Source: Mycolicibacter nonchromogenicus
Lineage (GTDB): Bacteria > Actinomycetota > Actinomycetes > Mycobacteriales > Mycobacteriaceae
Direction of reading: 5' to 3'
Assembly (NCBI RefSeq): GCF_002101775.1
Contig: NZ_LQPI01000090.1
Location: forward strand, 26,100 to 90,099
DNA length: 64,000 nt
Of this stretch, positions 34,225-43,086 are shown in pieces. A model generated the notes under the pieces. That model did not search any database, had not been told where the DNA came from, and saw only the letters and a list, made by a program, of their open reading frames with translations. Made by a program: the position numbers and the translations under genes. The first letter of the stretch is position 1; each line of letters opens with the position of its first letter.

Positions 34225-37200
34225 TTATCCGGTCGCCCCCGCGGTGCCCGCGCCGCCGGCGCCGCCCGTACCACCGGTCCGGCTGCCGGTACCCGACGGG
34301 TTACCACCCGCGTTGCCCGGGTTGCCGGGCGCCGCAACGTTGCCGCCACCGCTGGTACCGCCCTGTCCGCCAGTACCACCGTCGCCGCCCTTGCCGCCGG
34401 TGTAGTTGGTGCTGGAGCCAGTGGCCGGACCGCCGTTGCCGCCGGTGCCGCCCTTGCCGCCCGCGCCGCCGGCCCCGTTGGCGCCGTTGGAGCCCACAGC
34501 GCCCGCCGCGCCGGTGCCGTTCAGCAGGGCGCCGGCCGCTCCACCGAGACCACCGGTGCCACCGCTACCACCGTTACCGCCGTTACCGCCCTTGCCGCCG
34601 TCGCCGCCGGCAACCGATGCGCTGTTACCCGTGGCACCGGTGCCACCCTTACCGCCCGCGCCACCGGCCGAACCGCTCGCACCGACACCGCCGTTACCGC
34701 CGGATCCGGCGTTGCCCGAGTTGGTGCCGCTGGCGCCACCGGCACCACCCGCACCGCCGGCACCGCCGTTCTTGCCGTCGCCACCGTTACCGCCGTCGGT
34801 TCCGGGAAGACCGGAGTTGGCCGCCGGCCGGGTGCCGGTGGAACCGGCCGTGCCGGTGGCCTGGCCGGCGCCGCCGTTACCGCCGTTACCGCCCTTGCCG
34901 CCGTTGCCGTCGAGCAGGGCGTAGCCGCCGGCACCGCCGGCGCCACCGTTCTGGCCGTGGTTGTTGGCGTTGCCGGTGGCACCGTTGGCGCCGTTACCGC
35001 CGTTACCGCCGTTACCCGCCGTGCCGGCCGCACCGTTCGCGCCGCTGCCGGCCTGGACGGTGTGGTCGCCGTTCCAGCCACCGGTGCCGCCGATACCGAT
35101 CGCGCCCGCGTTGCTGAGGCTGTTACCGCCGTTACCACCGGAGCCCGCAGTCGTGCCGTTACCCACGGTGAGCGTGGCGCCGTTGCCGCCGTTGCCGCCG
35201 TTACCGGCGTTACCGGCGTTACCGCCGGCTGCGCCGATGCCGCCGACACCGTTGGCACCCGCTGCACCGTTGGTGGCGGTGCCACCGAGGCCACCGTTAC
35301 CGCCGTTACCGCCCTTACCGCCGTCGCCGCCGTCTTCGGTGGCGTCACCACCGTCGCCGCCGTTGGCACCGGTGCCCGCGGCGGCGTTGGCGCCATTGGT
35401 GCCGTGGGCGGCGTTGCCGCCGTTGCCACCCTTGCCGCCGGCTCCACCGGAACCGCCCGCACCGCCGTTACCGGCGGTCAGGCCGCCCTTGCCGCCGGCA
35501 CCGCCGTTACCGCCGTGGCCACCGTCAACACCGTTGGAACCGGCACCGGAGCCCAGCGTGGTGCCATTGGTGCCCACTGCCCCGGAGCCGCCGTTACCAC
35601 CGGAGCCACCGTTGCCCACCAGGCCACCGGCGCCACCGGCGCCGCCGTCACCACCGGACTGGGCGATGCCGCTGCCGAGGACCACGCCGTTGCCGCCGTT
35701 GCCGCCGTTACCACCGTTACCGGTGGCCGCGCTGCCCGCCGCACCGAACGCACCGCCGGCCGCGATCTGGCCGTTGGCGCCGACGCCGCCCTTACCACCT
35801 GCCGCGCCGACACCGGCGTAGCCACCGCGACCACCGGCGCCACCGTCACCGGCGACGTTGTTCAGGCCGCCACCGGCACCGTTGCCGCCGTTACCGCCGC
35901 GTCCGGCGTCACCGCCGGCACCACCGTCACCGCCCTTGCCGCCGACACCTGCAGCGCCCTGGGTCCCGTTGGTGGCGGTGCCACCGAGAGCACCGGCACC
36001 ACCGTTGCCGCCGACGCCACCGTTACCGCTGAGACCCGCGTCGGTGCCGTCGCCACCGTTGAGGCCGCTGTTCGCAGCCGCGTGCGCACCGTCGGTGCCG
36101 TTGGCCACGCCACCGACACCACCGGCACCACCGTTGCCGCCGCGACCACCGGCGCCGCCGTTACCGAGGATGGTGCCGCCGGCGCCACCGACGCCACCGT
36201 TACCGCCGAGGCCACCGGCCTTGCCGTCGGTGCCGTTGCCGGCGAGGTCGATGGTCCCGCTGGCACCGGTCGCACCGGCTCCACCGTTACCACCGGCGCC
36301 ACCGTTACCGATGATTCCGGCCGCGCCACCGATGCCACCGTTACCACCGGTCTGCGACGAGCCGTCGCCGAGAACCTGACCGGCGCCACCGTGGCCACCG
36401 TTGCCACCGCCGCCCGCGGCACCGTCGAGACCGGCGTCCGCCTGACCGAACAGGCCGAAGCCACCCGCACCGCCGAGGCCGGCGGCACCGAGACGGTCGC
36501 CACCCTTACCGCCGTTACCGCCGTTGCCGGCCACGCCGTTGGCGCCGCCGCCACTGCCGATGCCACCGTTGCCGCCGTTGCCCGCGTTGCCCGCGGCGCC
36601 ACCGTTACCACCGACGCCCGCGTTGCCGGCCACGGCGTTACCGCCCAGGCCGCCGTCGGCACCGCTGGCCGAGTTGCCCGCGTTGCCGCCGTTACCGCCG
36701 TTGCCGCCGCCGACACCTGCGGCACCGTTACCACCGTTGCCGCCGTTACCACCGCGACCACCGTTGCCGCCCGCGCCACCGTCACCGGCAAGGGAACCAC
36801 CGACACCGCCGTTGCCGCCCTTACCGCCAGCAGCGGCATTCCCGCCGTTGGTGCCGTTGCCGTCACCGCCGGTGACCCCGGCCGCGCCGTCCGCGCCGGC
36901 ACCACCGTTACCGCCCGCGCCGCCGTTACCGACGTTGCCACCGGCGCCGCCGTTACCGCCCTTGCCGCCGATCTGGCCGCTGCCGAGCGCGCCGTCGCCA
37001 CCGTTACCGCCGGCGCCGCCGTTGCCGCCATGGGCCGCATCCGCACCGTCGACACCGTCGGCGCGCTGAGTGCCGTCGGCGTTGAAGCCGCCGATACCGC
37101 CGAGGCCGGCCACACCGATGTCACCACCGGCGCCACCGTTACCACCGGTTCCCGCGATCGGGTTGACACCGCCGCCGGCACCGTGGCCACCCCGGCCACC

Positions 37201-40200
37201 GTCGGCGCCGGTTCCGGCATTACCGCCGTTGCCACCGATCGAGCCCAGGCCGTTGAGGCCGGCGACACCGTTGGTGGCGGCGCCACCCTTGCCGCCGTTT
37301 CCGCCGTTACCGCCGTTACCGCCGTAACCGCCGTTGCCGCCGGCGCTGCCGTTGCCACCGACACCTCCGGTGCCGGCCACCGCGTCCTGGCCCGCCTTGC
37401 CGAGCGCGCCGTTACCGCCGTTGCCGCCGGTTCCTGCCACGCCGGCGCCACCACCGGCACCGCCGTTGCCCGAGATCCAGCCACCGGCGCCACCGGCACC
37501 ACCGTCACCGGCGTCGCCACCGTGCTGACCGTTGGCTCCGTGGATGTTGCCGAGCGCGTTGCCGTTGGCTCCGTTGCCGCCGATGCTGCCCGAACCACCG
37601 GCACCACCCGCGCCACCGTTACCGATGGCTCCGGCGTTACCGCCCGCGCCACCGGCGCCACCGGCCTGCGGAACACCACTGCCCAGGATGATCCCGTTGC
37701 CGCCGCGACCACCGTTACCGCCGTTGCCGCCGGTACCGATGCCGCCGTTGCCGCCGTTAACGGCCTGAGCGCCGTCGCCGCTCAGACCACCCTTGCCGCC
37801 GAGGCCGAAGTCGCCGCGGTCACCGCCGTCGCCACCGTTACCGCCCTTGCCGGCGACGGTGTTCAGGCCGCCACCGGCGCCGTTCGCGCCGTCGCCACCG
37901 TTACCGGCGTTGCCCGCGGCACCGCCCTGGCCGCCCACGCCGCCGGCGCCCACCGCGCCGTCGAGGCTGCCGACCGCGAGTGCGACGCCGCCGAGACCGC
38001 CGTTGCCGCCGTCACCACCGAGGCCACCGTTGCCGCCGCTGCCGCCGTGGCCGCCGTTTCCGCCGTCGAGACCGCTGCCGAAGGCCGCCGCGGTCGCGGT
38101 GTTGCCGTTGGCGCCGTGGCCACCGCGGCCACCGGCGCCACCGGCGCCACCGGCACCACCGGCACCGGCGTCACCGGCGATGCTGCCGCCCGCGCCGCCG
38201 TTACCACCGTTACCGCCGAGACCACCGATGCCACCGTTACCGCCGTCGGTGCCGTTGCCCAGCCCGTCGACCACACCGTCGATTCCGGTCAGACCGGTCG
38301 AACCGGTGCCGCCGTTACCACCCGCGCCGCCGAGGCCGATCGGGCCGGCCGCGCCACCGTTACCGCCGTCGCCACCGGCCTGCGGCGTGCCGTCGCCATG
38401 CACCAGGCCGACACCACCGGCACCACCGGCGCCGCCGTTACCGCCGATCGCCTCCGCGCCCGCCGAACCGCTGCTGGCCTGCGTCGTGTGGCTGGCGTTC
38501 CAGCCGCCCTGGCCTGCCGTGGTACCCGCGACACCGCGGACACCGCCCTGGCCGCCGTCGCCACCGTTGCCGGCCTTGAGACCTGCGCCGCCACCGGCAC
38601 CGGCGCCACCGGCGCCACCGTTGCCTGCGTTACCGGCGTCACCGGCGTTACCGCCGACCCCGCCGAGACCGTCAGAACCCGCGGCGCCGTTGGTGGCGGT
38701 GCCACCGAAGCCACCGTTACCACCGGTGCCGCCGTTGCCGCCCTTACCACCGTTGCCGGCGTCACCACCGTCGGTTCCGTCGCCACCACTGCCCGCGGCG
38801 GCGTTCACGCCGGCGGTTCCGTCGGCACCGTGGCCACCGTGGCCACCGTTACCGGCCGCGCCGCCGTTACCACCGGCACCACCGTTGCCGGACAGCACGC
38901 CACCGACGCCACCCTGGCCACCCTGGCCACCGGTGCCACCGTCGGCACCGTCGGTGCCGTTGCCGTCGCCGGCGGTGATGCCGTCAACCGTGGCACCCGC
39001 GCCACCATGGCCACCGGCACCGCCGTTGCCCACCAAACCGCCGCCGCCACCGTTACCACCGGTGCCACCGCCCTGACCGGTGTTGGTCGCGTTGATCAGG
39101 CCGACACCTGCACCACCCTGGCCACCGGCACCGCCGTCGCTACCGAGGCCGTTGGCCCCCGATGCGCCCTGCGCGCCCGCCGTGGTGCCGGTTCCGCCGG
39201 CACCCGCAGCGCCGGCCAGGCCACCGACCGAACCGGTACCACCGTCGCCACCGGCGCCCGCGTTGGCGGCGCCACCGCCACCGAGACCGGCACCACCGTC
39301 ACCGGCAATACCGGCGTTACCACCATTGCCCGCGTTACCGCCGTCGCCGCCGACACCGTTGTTGGCCGTACCACCGGCACCACCGGTGCCGCCCTGGCCA
39401 CCGGCCCCGGCGTCGCCGCCGTTGCCGCCGTCGCCGTCGGCGACACTCGCGTCGGCGCCGGCGCCACCCGCGCCACCGTTTCCACCGTCACCGGCGTTAC
39501 CGCCCGCACCGCCGTTACCGGCGAGGGCGCCACCGGAACCACCGGCGCCACCGTTACCGCCCTTACCACCGATGTACCCGGCGGTGCCGTTGCCGTCGCC
39601 ACCGGTGATGCCGGCCACGCTGGCACCGATACCACCGACGCCACCGGCGCCGCCGTTACCGAACGCCGCCGCGTTACCACCGATGCCGCCGTTGCCGCCG
39701 GCCTGACCGGTCAGAAGGTCAGTGGCCAGGCCAACACCGTCACCACCGGCGCCACCGTTGGCGCCGTCGCTGCTCAGGCCAGCCTGACCGGCGGTACCAC
39801 CGGAGCCGTTGCTTGCGCTGCCGACACCGCCTGCGCCTGCCGCACCGGCCTTACCGCCGTTGGCGCCGTCGCCGCCGTTACCACCGTTGCCCGCGGCGTC
39901 CTGTCCGTTGCCGCCCAAACCGGCGCCACCGTCGGCAGCCAGACCGGCCGCACCACCGTCGCCACCGTTACCGCCCGCACCACCGGTCCCTGCCGTCGCG
40001 ACACCGCCGGCGCCACCGACGCCACCGGCGCCACCAGCGCCCGCGCTACCACCGTTGCCACCGTCGGCACCGGCCACCGACGCGTCGTCGGCCGCACCGC
40101 CGTCACCGCCGATACCGCCCTGGCCACCGTTACCACCCACGCCACCGTCGCCGGAGTTGGTGCCGCCCGCACCACCGACACCACCCGCGCCGCCGGCGCC

Positions 40201-43002
40201 GGCCTTGCCGCCGGCCGTGCCGTCACCGTTGAGGTCGGTGAATCCGTCCGTTCCGTCCGCGCCGCGGCCACCGTTACCACCCGAGCCGCCGTTGCCGTCG
40301 AGCGCCGCGTTGCCGCCGTTACCACCCACGCCACCGGCCTGGCCGGTCACGCCGTCGCTGGCCAGTCCGACACCGTCGCCACCGTCACCACCGGCGCCAC
40401 CGTTGCTGCCGGCACCGACACTGCCCTCGCTGCCGTCTTCGCCACCGTCGGTACCCAGACCGGCGTTACCGGCCGCACCACCGGTGCCACCGTCGCCACC
40501 CTGGCCACCCGAGCCGGCCTGGTCGAGGCCGCCTCCGCCGAGGCCCTTACCACCGGAACCGGCCGCGCCGGCGTCGCCGCCGTTGCCCGCCGCACCACCG
40601 GCACCACCGATGTACTCGGCAGCCTGGCTGATACCGCCGGCGCCACCGTCACCACCGACACCACCCGAACCGGCGGCTCCACCGGTACCACCGGTGCCAC
40701 CGGCCACCAGCGCGTCTGCGCCCGCACCACCGTTACCGCCGGTACCACCGGTACCACCGGCGCCGCCTACGCCGCCAACGCCGGCGATGGATCCGCCGGC
40801 GCCACCGACACCACCGTTACCACCGGCACCACCGGTGCCGCCCGCAGTGCCGTTGCCGCTGAGGTCGGTCTCACCGTCCAGTCCGGTTGCGCCCCGACCG
40901 CCGGCGCCGCCGGCGCCGCCGTTGCCGATTTCGTAGGCGTCGCCGCCGGCGCCACCGTCACCACCGGCCTGAACCGTGTTGTCGAGCAGGATCTGGCCGT
41001 CACCACCGGCACCACCGTTACCGCCGTTGCCCGTGGTGCCCTCGGCGCCGTCCGCACCCGAGGCGGCAGATGTCGCTCCGCCGCTGGAGCCACCGGCACC
41101 GCCGAAGCCTCCGATACCGGCGACCGAACTGGAGTTACCGCCCTTACCACCGGAACCGGCCACCGCGTTGAGACCGCCGCCGGCACCGGCACCACCATCA
41201 CCACCGACACCGGCCGCACCACCGGCGCCACCGTCGCCACCGACGCCACCGGCGCCGTGCACACCGGCCAGACCGTTGACCGCGGTGCCACCGGCACCAC
41301 CGTCACCACCGATACCACCGTTACCACCGTTGCCCGCGATACCGGTGGCGTCACCACCGTCACCACCGTCGAGGCCACTGCCGGCAACCGCGTCAGCGCC
41401 ATCTACGCCGTTCGCGGCCGCGCCACCGACACCACCGGTGCCACCCGCGCCGCCGACACCACCGGCGCCACCGTTACCGGACAGCGAACCACCGGCGCCA
41501 CCGGCACCACCGGCACCACCGTTTCCGCCGTCGAGGCCCGCGGTGCCATTGCCGTCACCGTCGGTCTCGCCGGCTACGCCCGTGGCACCGCTACCGCCGT
41601 TACCGCCGTTTCCGCCGTTACCCACGTTGCCGGCGTCACCACCGGCACCGCCGTTGCCGCCATTCGTGCCGGCCTCGATCGCGTTGAAGCCGTCGCCGCC
41701 GTTACCACCGTTACCACCACTGGTCGCCGCCGCACCCGCAATGCCACCCGTACCACCAGCATTACCGGCCACACCAGCGTCGCCACCACGACCACCAGCA
41801 CCACCATCAACAGTGAAGGCGTCACCATCGGCACCATCACCACCATTACCGCCCAGGCCCGCGTTACCACCATTACCCGCAGCACCCACAACACCGGCAA
41901 GACCAGACGACCCGATCAAACCACCCGAGCCACCAGCGCCCGCTGCACCAGCAGCGCCACCGTTACCACCATTGCCACCATTACCGGCATCGCCACCGGT
42001 AGCACCGGCCAGGATCGCGTCAATACCGTCGCCACCGTCACCACCGGCACCACCGTGACCACCGGCACCACCGGAACCACCCTTACCGCCGTAACCGACC
42101 AGCCACGAACCCCGGCCACCGGCACCACCGTTACCACCGGCGCCACCGTTGAAACCGTCACCACCGTCTAGGCCGGCCAGACCCGCAATACCGGCAGCAC
42201 CCAACGCGCCGTCACCACCGAGACCACCGTCACCACCAACGCCATACAGCAGACCCAGACCAGCACCACCGGCACCACCATTGCCACCGATACCACCATC
42301 GACGCCATCACCACCAGCGCCGCCGTCACCGCCGACACCCATCCACCAGCCACCAGCACCACCGGCACCACCATCGCCACCGGCAAAGCCGTCACCACCA
42401 GCGCCACCATTACCGAACATGCCCGCCGAACCACCGACACCACCGATGCCCTCAGCCGACGTACCAGCAGCACCACCATCACCGAACCACAGACCACCGG
42501 CACCACCAGCAGCGTCCGCCAGCGACCCACCATCGATACCGTCTTCACCGTTACCGATCAGGATCTGACCGAACCCGAACAGGTTGATGACCGAGTTGAC
42601 CTGCTCACCGATCGGGCTCAGAATCCACGCCTGCCCCAACTCATACAACGGCGTGTAGAACAACGACCCGAACCAGTCATCAACAGACGCCGCATCACCG
42701 GGCAGATCCGCCACCGACGCATCAAACGACAGACCCAAGTTCGACAACAGCGGCTCCCACGCCCCCTGGTCGAACAACGTCTCCCACGACGACGCCTGAC
42801 TCAGATCCGCAAACGCACCCGCCAAATCCGCACCGAGCAGATCCACCACCCAGTCAAACTCATCAGCCTGCGCCGCCGGCGCCGCCGACAACGGCGACAT
42901 CCCAAACGTCAAAAACGCCCCAACCGCACTACCGGCTCCCGCCAGCCGGCGGCCACGCCGACCCTGCTGACCGCTGCCCGAAGTGTTACGCCCTACCGCC
43001 AT
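34225..43002 (-). CDS. Giant secreted PGRS-like glycine-rich protein A (2925 aa)
   Basis: Starts at ATG 43002 (MAVGRNTSGSGQQG) after AGGAAA in the leader; the frame is open to 43029. From G-S-A-V-G-A-F onward the first ~420 residues are nearly the same as in giant B: same signal peptide, same D-E-F-D-W-V-V-D-L-L domain, same I-L-I-G-N-G-E-D-G entrance to the glycine repeats. The body then differs in sequence but keeps the same super-repeat plan, and ends in a terminal region ending G-G-A-G-T-A-G-A-T-G. No PE domain, no enzyme domain. It lies 139 bases upstream of giant B and 84 bases downstream of the leucine-rich repeat gene, so a shared transcript is possible. TAA stop at 34225. Confidence 0.85.
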   Translation of the reverse strand: MAVGRNTSGSGQQGRRGRRLAGAGSAVGAFLTFGMSPLSAAPAAQADEFDWVVDLLGADLAGAFADLSQASSWETLFDQGAWEPLLSNLGLSFDASVADLPGDAASVDDWFGSLFYTPLYELGQAWILSPIGEQVNSVINLFGFGQILIGNGEDGIDGGSLADAAGGAGGLWFGDGGAAGTSAEGIGGVGGSAGMFGNGGAGGDGFAGGDGGAGGAGGWWMGVGGDGGAGGDGVDGGIGGNGGAGGAGLGLLYGVGGDGGLGGDGALGAAGIAGLAGLDGGDGFNGGAGGNGGAGGRGSWLVGYGGKGGSGGAGGHGGAGGDGGDGIDAILAGATGGDAGNGGNGGNGGAAGAAGAGGSGGLIGSSGLAGVVGAAGNGGNAGLGGNGGDGADGDAFTVDGGAGGRGGDAGVAGNAGGTGGIAGAAATSGGNGGNGGDGFNAIEAGTNGGNGGAGGDAGNVGNGGNGGNGGSGATGVAGETDGDGNGTAGLDGGNGGAGGAGGAGGSLSGNGGAGGVGGAGGTGGVGGAAANGVDGADAVAGSGLDGGDGGDATGIAGNGGNGGIGGDGGAGGTAVNGLAGVHGAGGVGGDGGAGGAAGVGGDGGAGAGGGLNAVAGSGGKGGNSSSVAGIGGFGGAGGSSGGATSAASGADGAEGTTGNGGNGGAGGDGQILLDNTVQAGGDGGAGGDAYEIGNGGAGGAGGRGATGLDGETDLSGNGTAGGTGGAGGNGGVGGAGGSIAGVGGVGGAGGTGGTGGNGGAGADALVAGGTGGTGGAAGSGGVGGDGGAGGISQAAEYIGGAGGAAGNGGDAGAAGSGGKGLGGGGLDQAGSGGQGGDGGTGGAAGNAGLGTDGGEDGSEGSVGAGSNGGAGGDGGDGVGLASDGVTGQAGGVGGNGGNAALDGNGGSGGNGGRGADGTDGFTDLNGDGTAGGKAGAGGAGGVGGAGGTNSGDGGVGGNGGQGGIGGDGGAADDASVAGADGGNGGSAGAGGAGGVGGAGGVATAGTGGAGGNGGDGGAAGLAADGGAGLGGNGQDAAGNGGNGGDGANGGKAGAAGAGGVGSASNGSGGTAGQAGLSSDGANGGAGGDGVGLATDLLTGQAGGNGGIGGNAAAFGNGGAGGVGGIGASVAGITGGDGNGTAGYIGGKGGNGGAGGSGGALAGNGGAGGNAGDGGNGGAGGAGADASVADGDGGNGGDAGAGGQGGTGGAGGTANNGVGGDGGNAGNGGNAGIAGDGGAGLGGGGAANAGAGGDGGTGSVGGLAGAAGAGGTGTTAGAQGASGANGLGSDGGAGGQGGAGVGLINATNTGQGGGTGGNGGGGGLVGNGGAGGHGGAGATVDGITAGDGNGTDGADGGTGGQGGQGGVGGVLSGNGGAGGNGGAAGNGGHGGHGADGTAGVNAAAGSGGDGTDGGDAGNGGKGGNGGTGGNGGFGGTATNGAAGSDGLGGVGGNAGDAGNAGNGGAGGAGAGGGAGLKAGNGGDGGQGGVRGVAGTTAGQGGWNASHTTQASSGSAGAEAIGGNGGAGGAGGVGLVHGDGTPQAGGDGGNGGAAGPIGLGGAGGNGGTGSTGLTGIDGVVDGLGNGTDGGNGGIGGLGGNGGNGGAGGSIAGDAGAGGAGGAGGAGGRGGHGANGNTATAAAFGSGLDGGNGGHGGSGGNGGLGGDGGNGGLGGVALAVGSLDGAVGAGGVGGQGGAAGNAGNGGDGANGAGGGLNTVAGKGGNGGDGGDRGDFGLGGKGGLSGDGAQAVNGGNGGIGTGGNGGNGGRGGNGIILGSGVPQAGGAGGAGGNAGAIGNGGAGGAGGSGSIGGNGANGNALGNIHGANGQHGGDAGDGGAGGAGGWISGNGGAGGGAGVAGTGGNGGNGALGKAGQDAVAGTGGVGGNGSAGGNGGYGGNGGNGGNGGKGGAATNGVAGLNGLGSIGGNGGNAGTGADGGRGGHGAGGGVNPIAGTGGNGGAGGDIGVAGLGGIGGFNADGTQRADGVDGADAAHGGNGGAGGNGGDGALGSGQIGGKGGNGGAGGNVGNGGAGGNGGAGADGAAGVTGGDGNGTNGGNAAAGGKGGNGGVGGSLAGDGGAGGNGGRGGNGGNGGNGAAGVGGGNGGNGGNAGNSASGADGGLGGNAVAGNAGVGGNGGAAGNAGNGGNGGIGSGGGANGVAGNGGNGGKGGDRLGAAGLGGAGGFGLFGQADAGLDGAAGGGGNGGHGGAGQVLGDGSSQTGGNGGIGGAAGIIGNGGAGGNGGAGATGASGTIDLAGNGTDGKAGGLGGNGGVGGAGGTILGNGGAGGRGGNGGAGGVGGVANGTDGAHAAANSGLNGGDGTDAGLSGNGGVGGNGGAGALGGTATNGTQGAAGVGGKGGDGGAGGDAGRGGNGGNGAGGGLNNVAGDGGAGGRGGYAGVGAAGGKGGVGANGQIAAGGAFGAAGSAATGNGGNGGNGGNGVVLGSGIAQSGGDGGAGGAGGLVGNGGSGGNGGSGAVGTNGTTLGSGAGSNGVDGGHGGNGGAGGKGGLTAGNGGAGGSGGAGGKGGNGGNAAHGTNGANAAAGTGANGGDGGDATEDGGDGGKGGNGGNGGLGGTATNGAAGANGVGGIGAAGGNAGNAGNGGNGGNGATLTVGNGTTAGSGGNGGNSLSNAGAIGIGGTGGWNGDHTVQAGSGANGAAGTAGNGGNGGNGANGATGNANNHGQNGGAGGAGGYALLDGNGGKGGNGGNGGAGQATGTAGSTGTRPAANSGLPGTDGGNGGDGKNGGAGGAGGAGGASGTNSGNAGSGGNGGVGASGSAGGAGGKGGTGATGNSASVAGGDGGKGGNGGNGGSGGTGGLGGAAGALLNGTGAAGAVGSNGANGAGGAGGKGGTGGNGGPATGSSTNYTGGKGGDGGTGGQGGTSGGGNVAAPGNPGNAGGNPSGTGSRTGGTGGAGGAGTAGATG
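35540..41570 (-). repeat. Super-repeats in giant protein A
   Basis: The same marker loop as in giant B (for example T-D-L-N-G-D-G-T, T-D-L-S-G-N-G-T, I-D-L-A-G-N-G-T, G-G-D-G-N-G-T) occurs near 35550, 36235, 36855, 37560, 38265, 38955, 39585, 40220, 40855 and 41545. Spacing is again 620-710 bases, so at least nine to ten units. The tryptophan signpost G-G-W-N-x-x-H-T-x-Q-A is present in several. Confidence 0.7.
41681..42936. repeat. 1.26-kb direct repeat, copy in giant gene A
   Basis: Partner of 32753-34008, same orientation. Sequence similarity stops abruptly at 42936, inside the signal-peptide region, after which the two genes have unrelated start regions. A sharp edge of this kind fits gene conversion or a partial duplication. 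Confidence 0.85.
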
Positions 43003-43086
43003 TTGGGATTTCCTATCTGTGTGGCCCACAGTCGTTCTAACTCTGTCTGTCAGTCGGTTCTGGAAGTTCGGTATCGCCTACCGGGC

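Noticed and set aside
25012..43002. Possible CRISPR-like or satellite array because of the dense short repeats
   Set aside because: Repeats are imperfect, keep the reading frame, vary mainly at third positions and lack unique equal-length spacers. They are coding repeats.
34225..43002. Annotating the giants as PE_PGRS proteins
   Set aside because: No P-E near the N-terminus and no YxxxD/E export motif; a signal peptide is present instead. Only the glycine part is PGRS-like.
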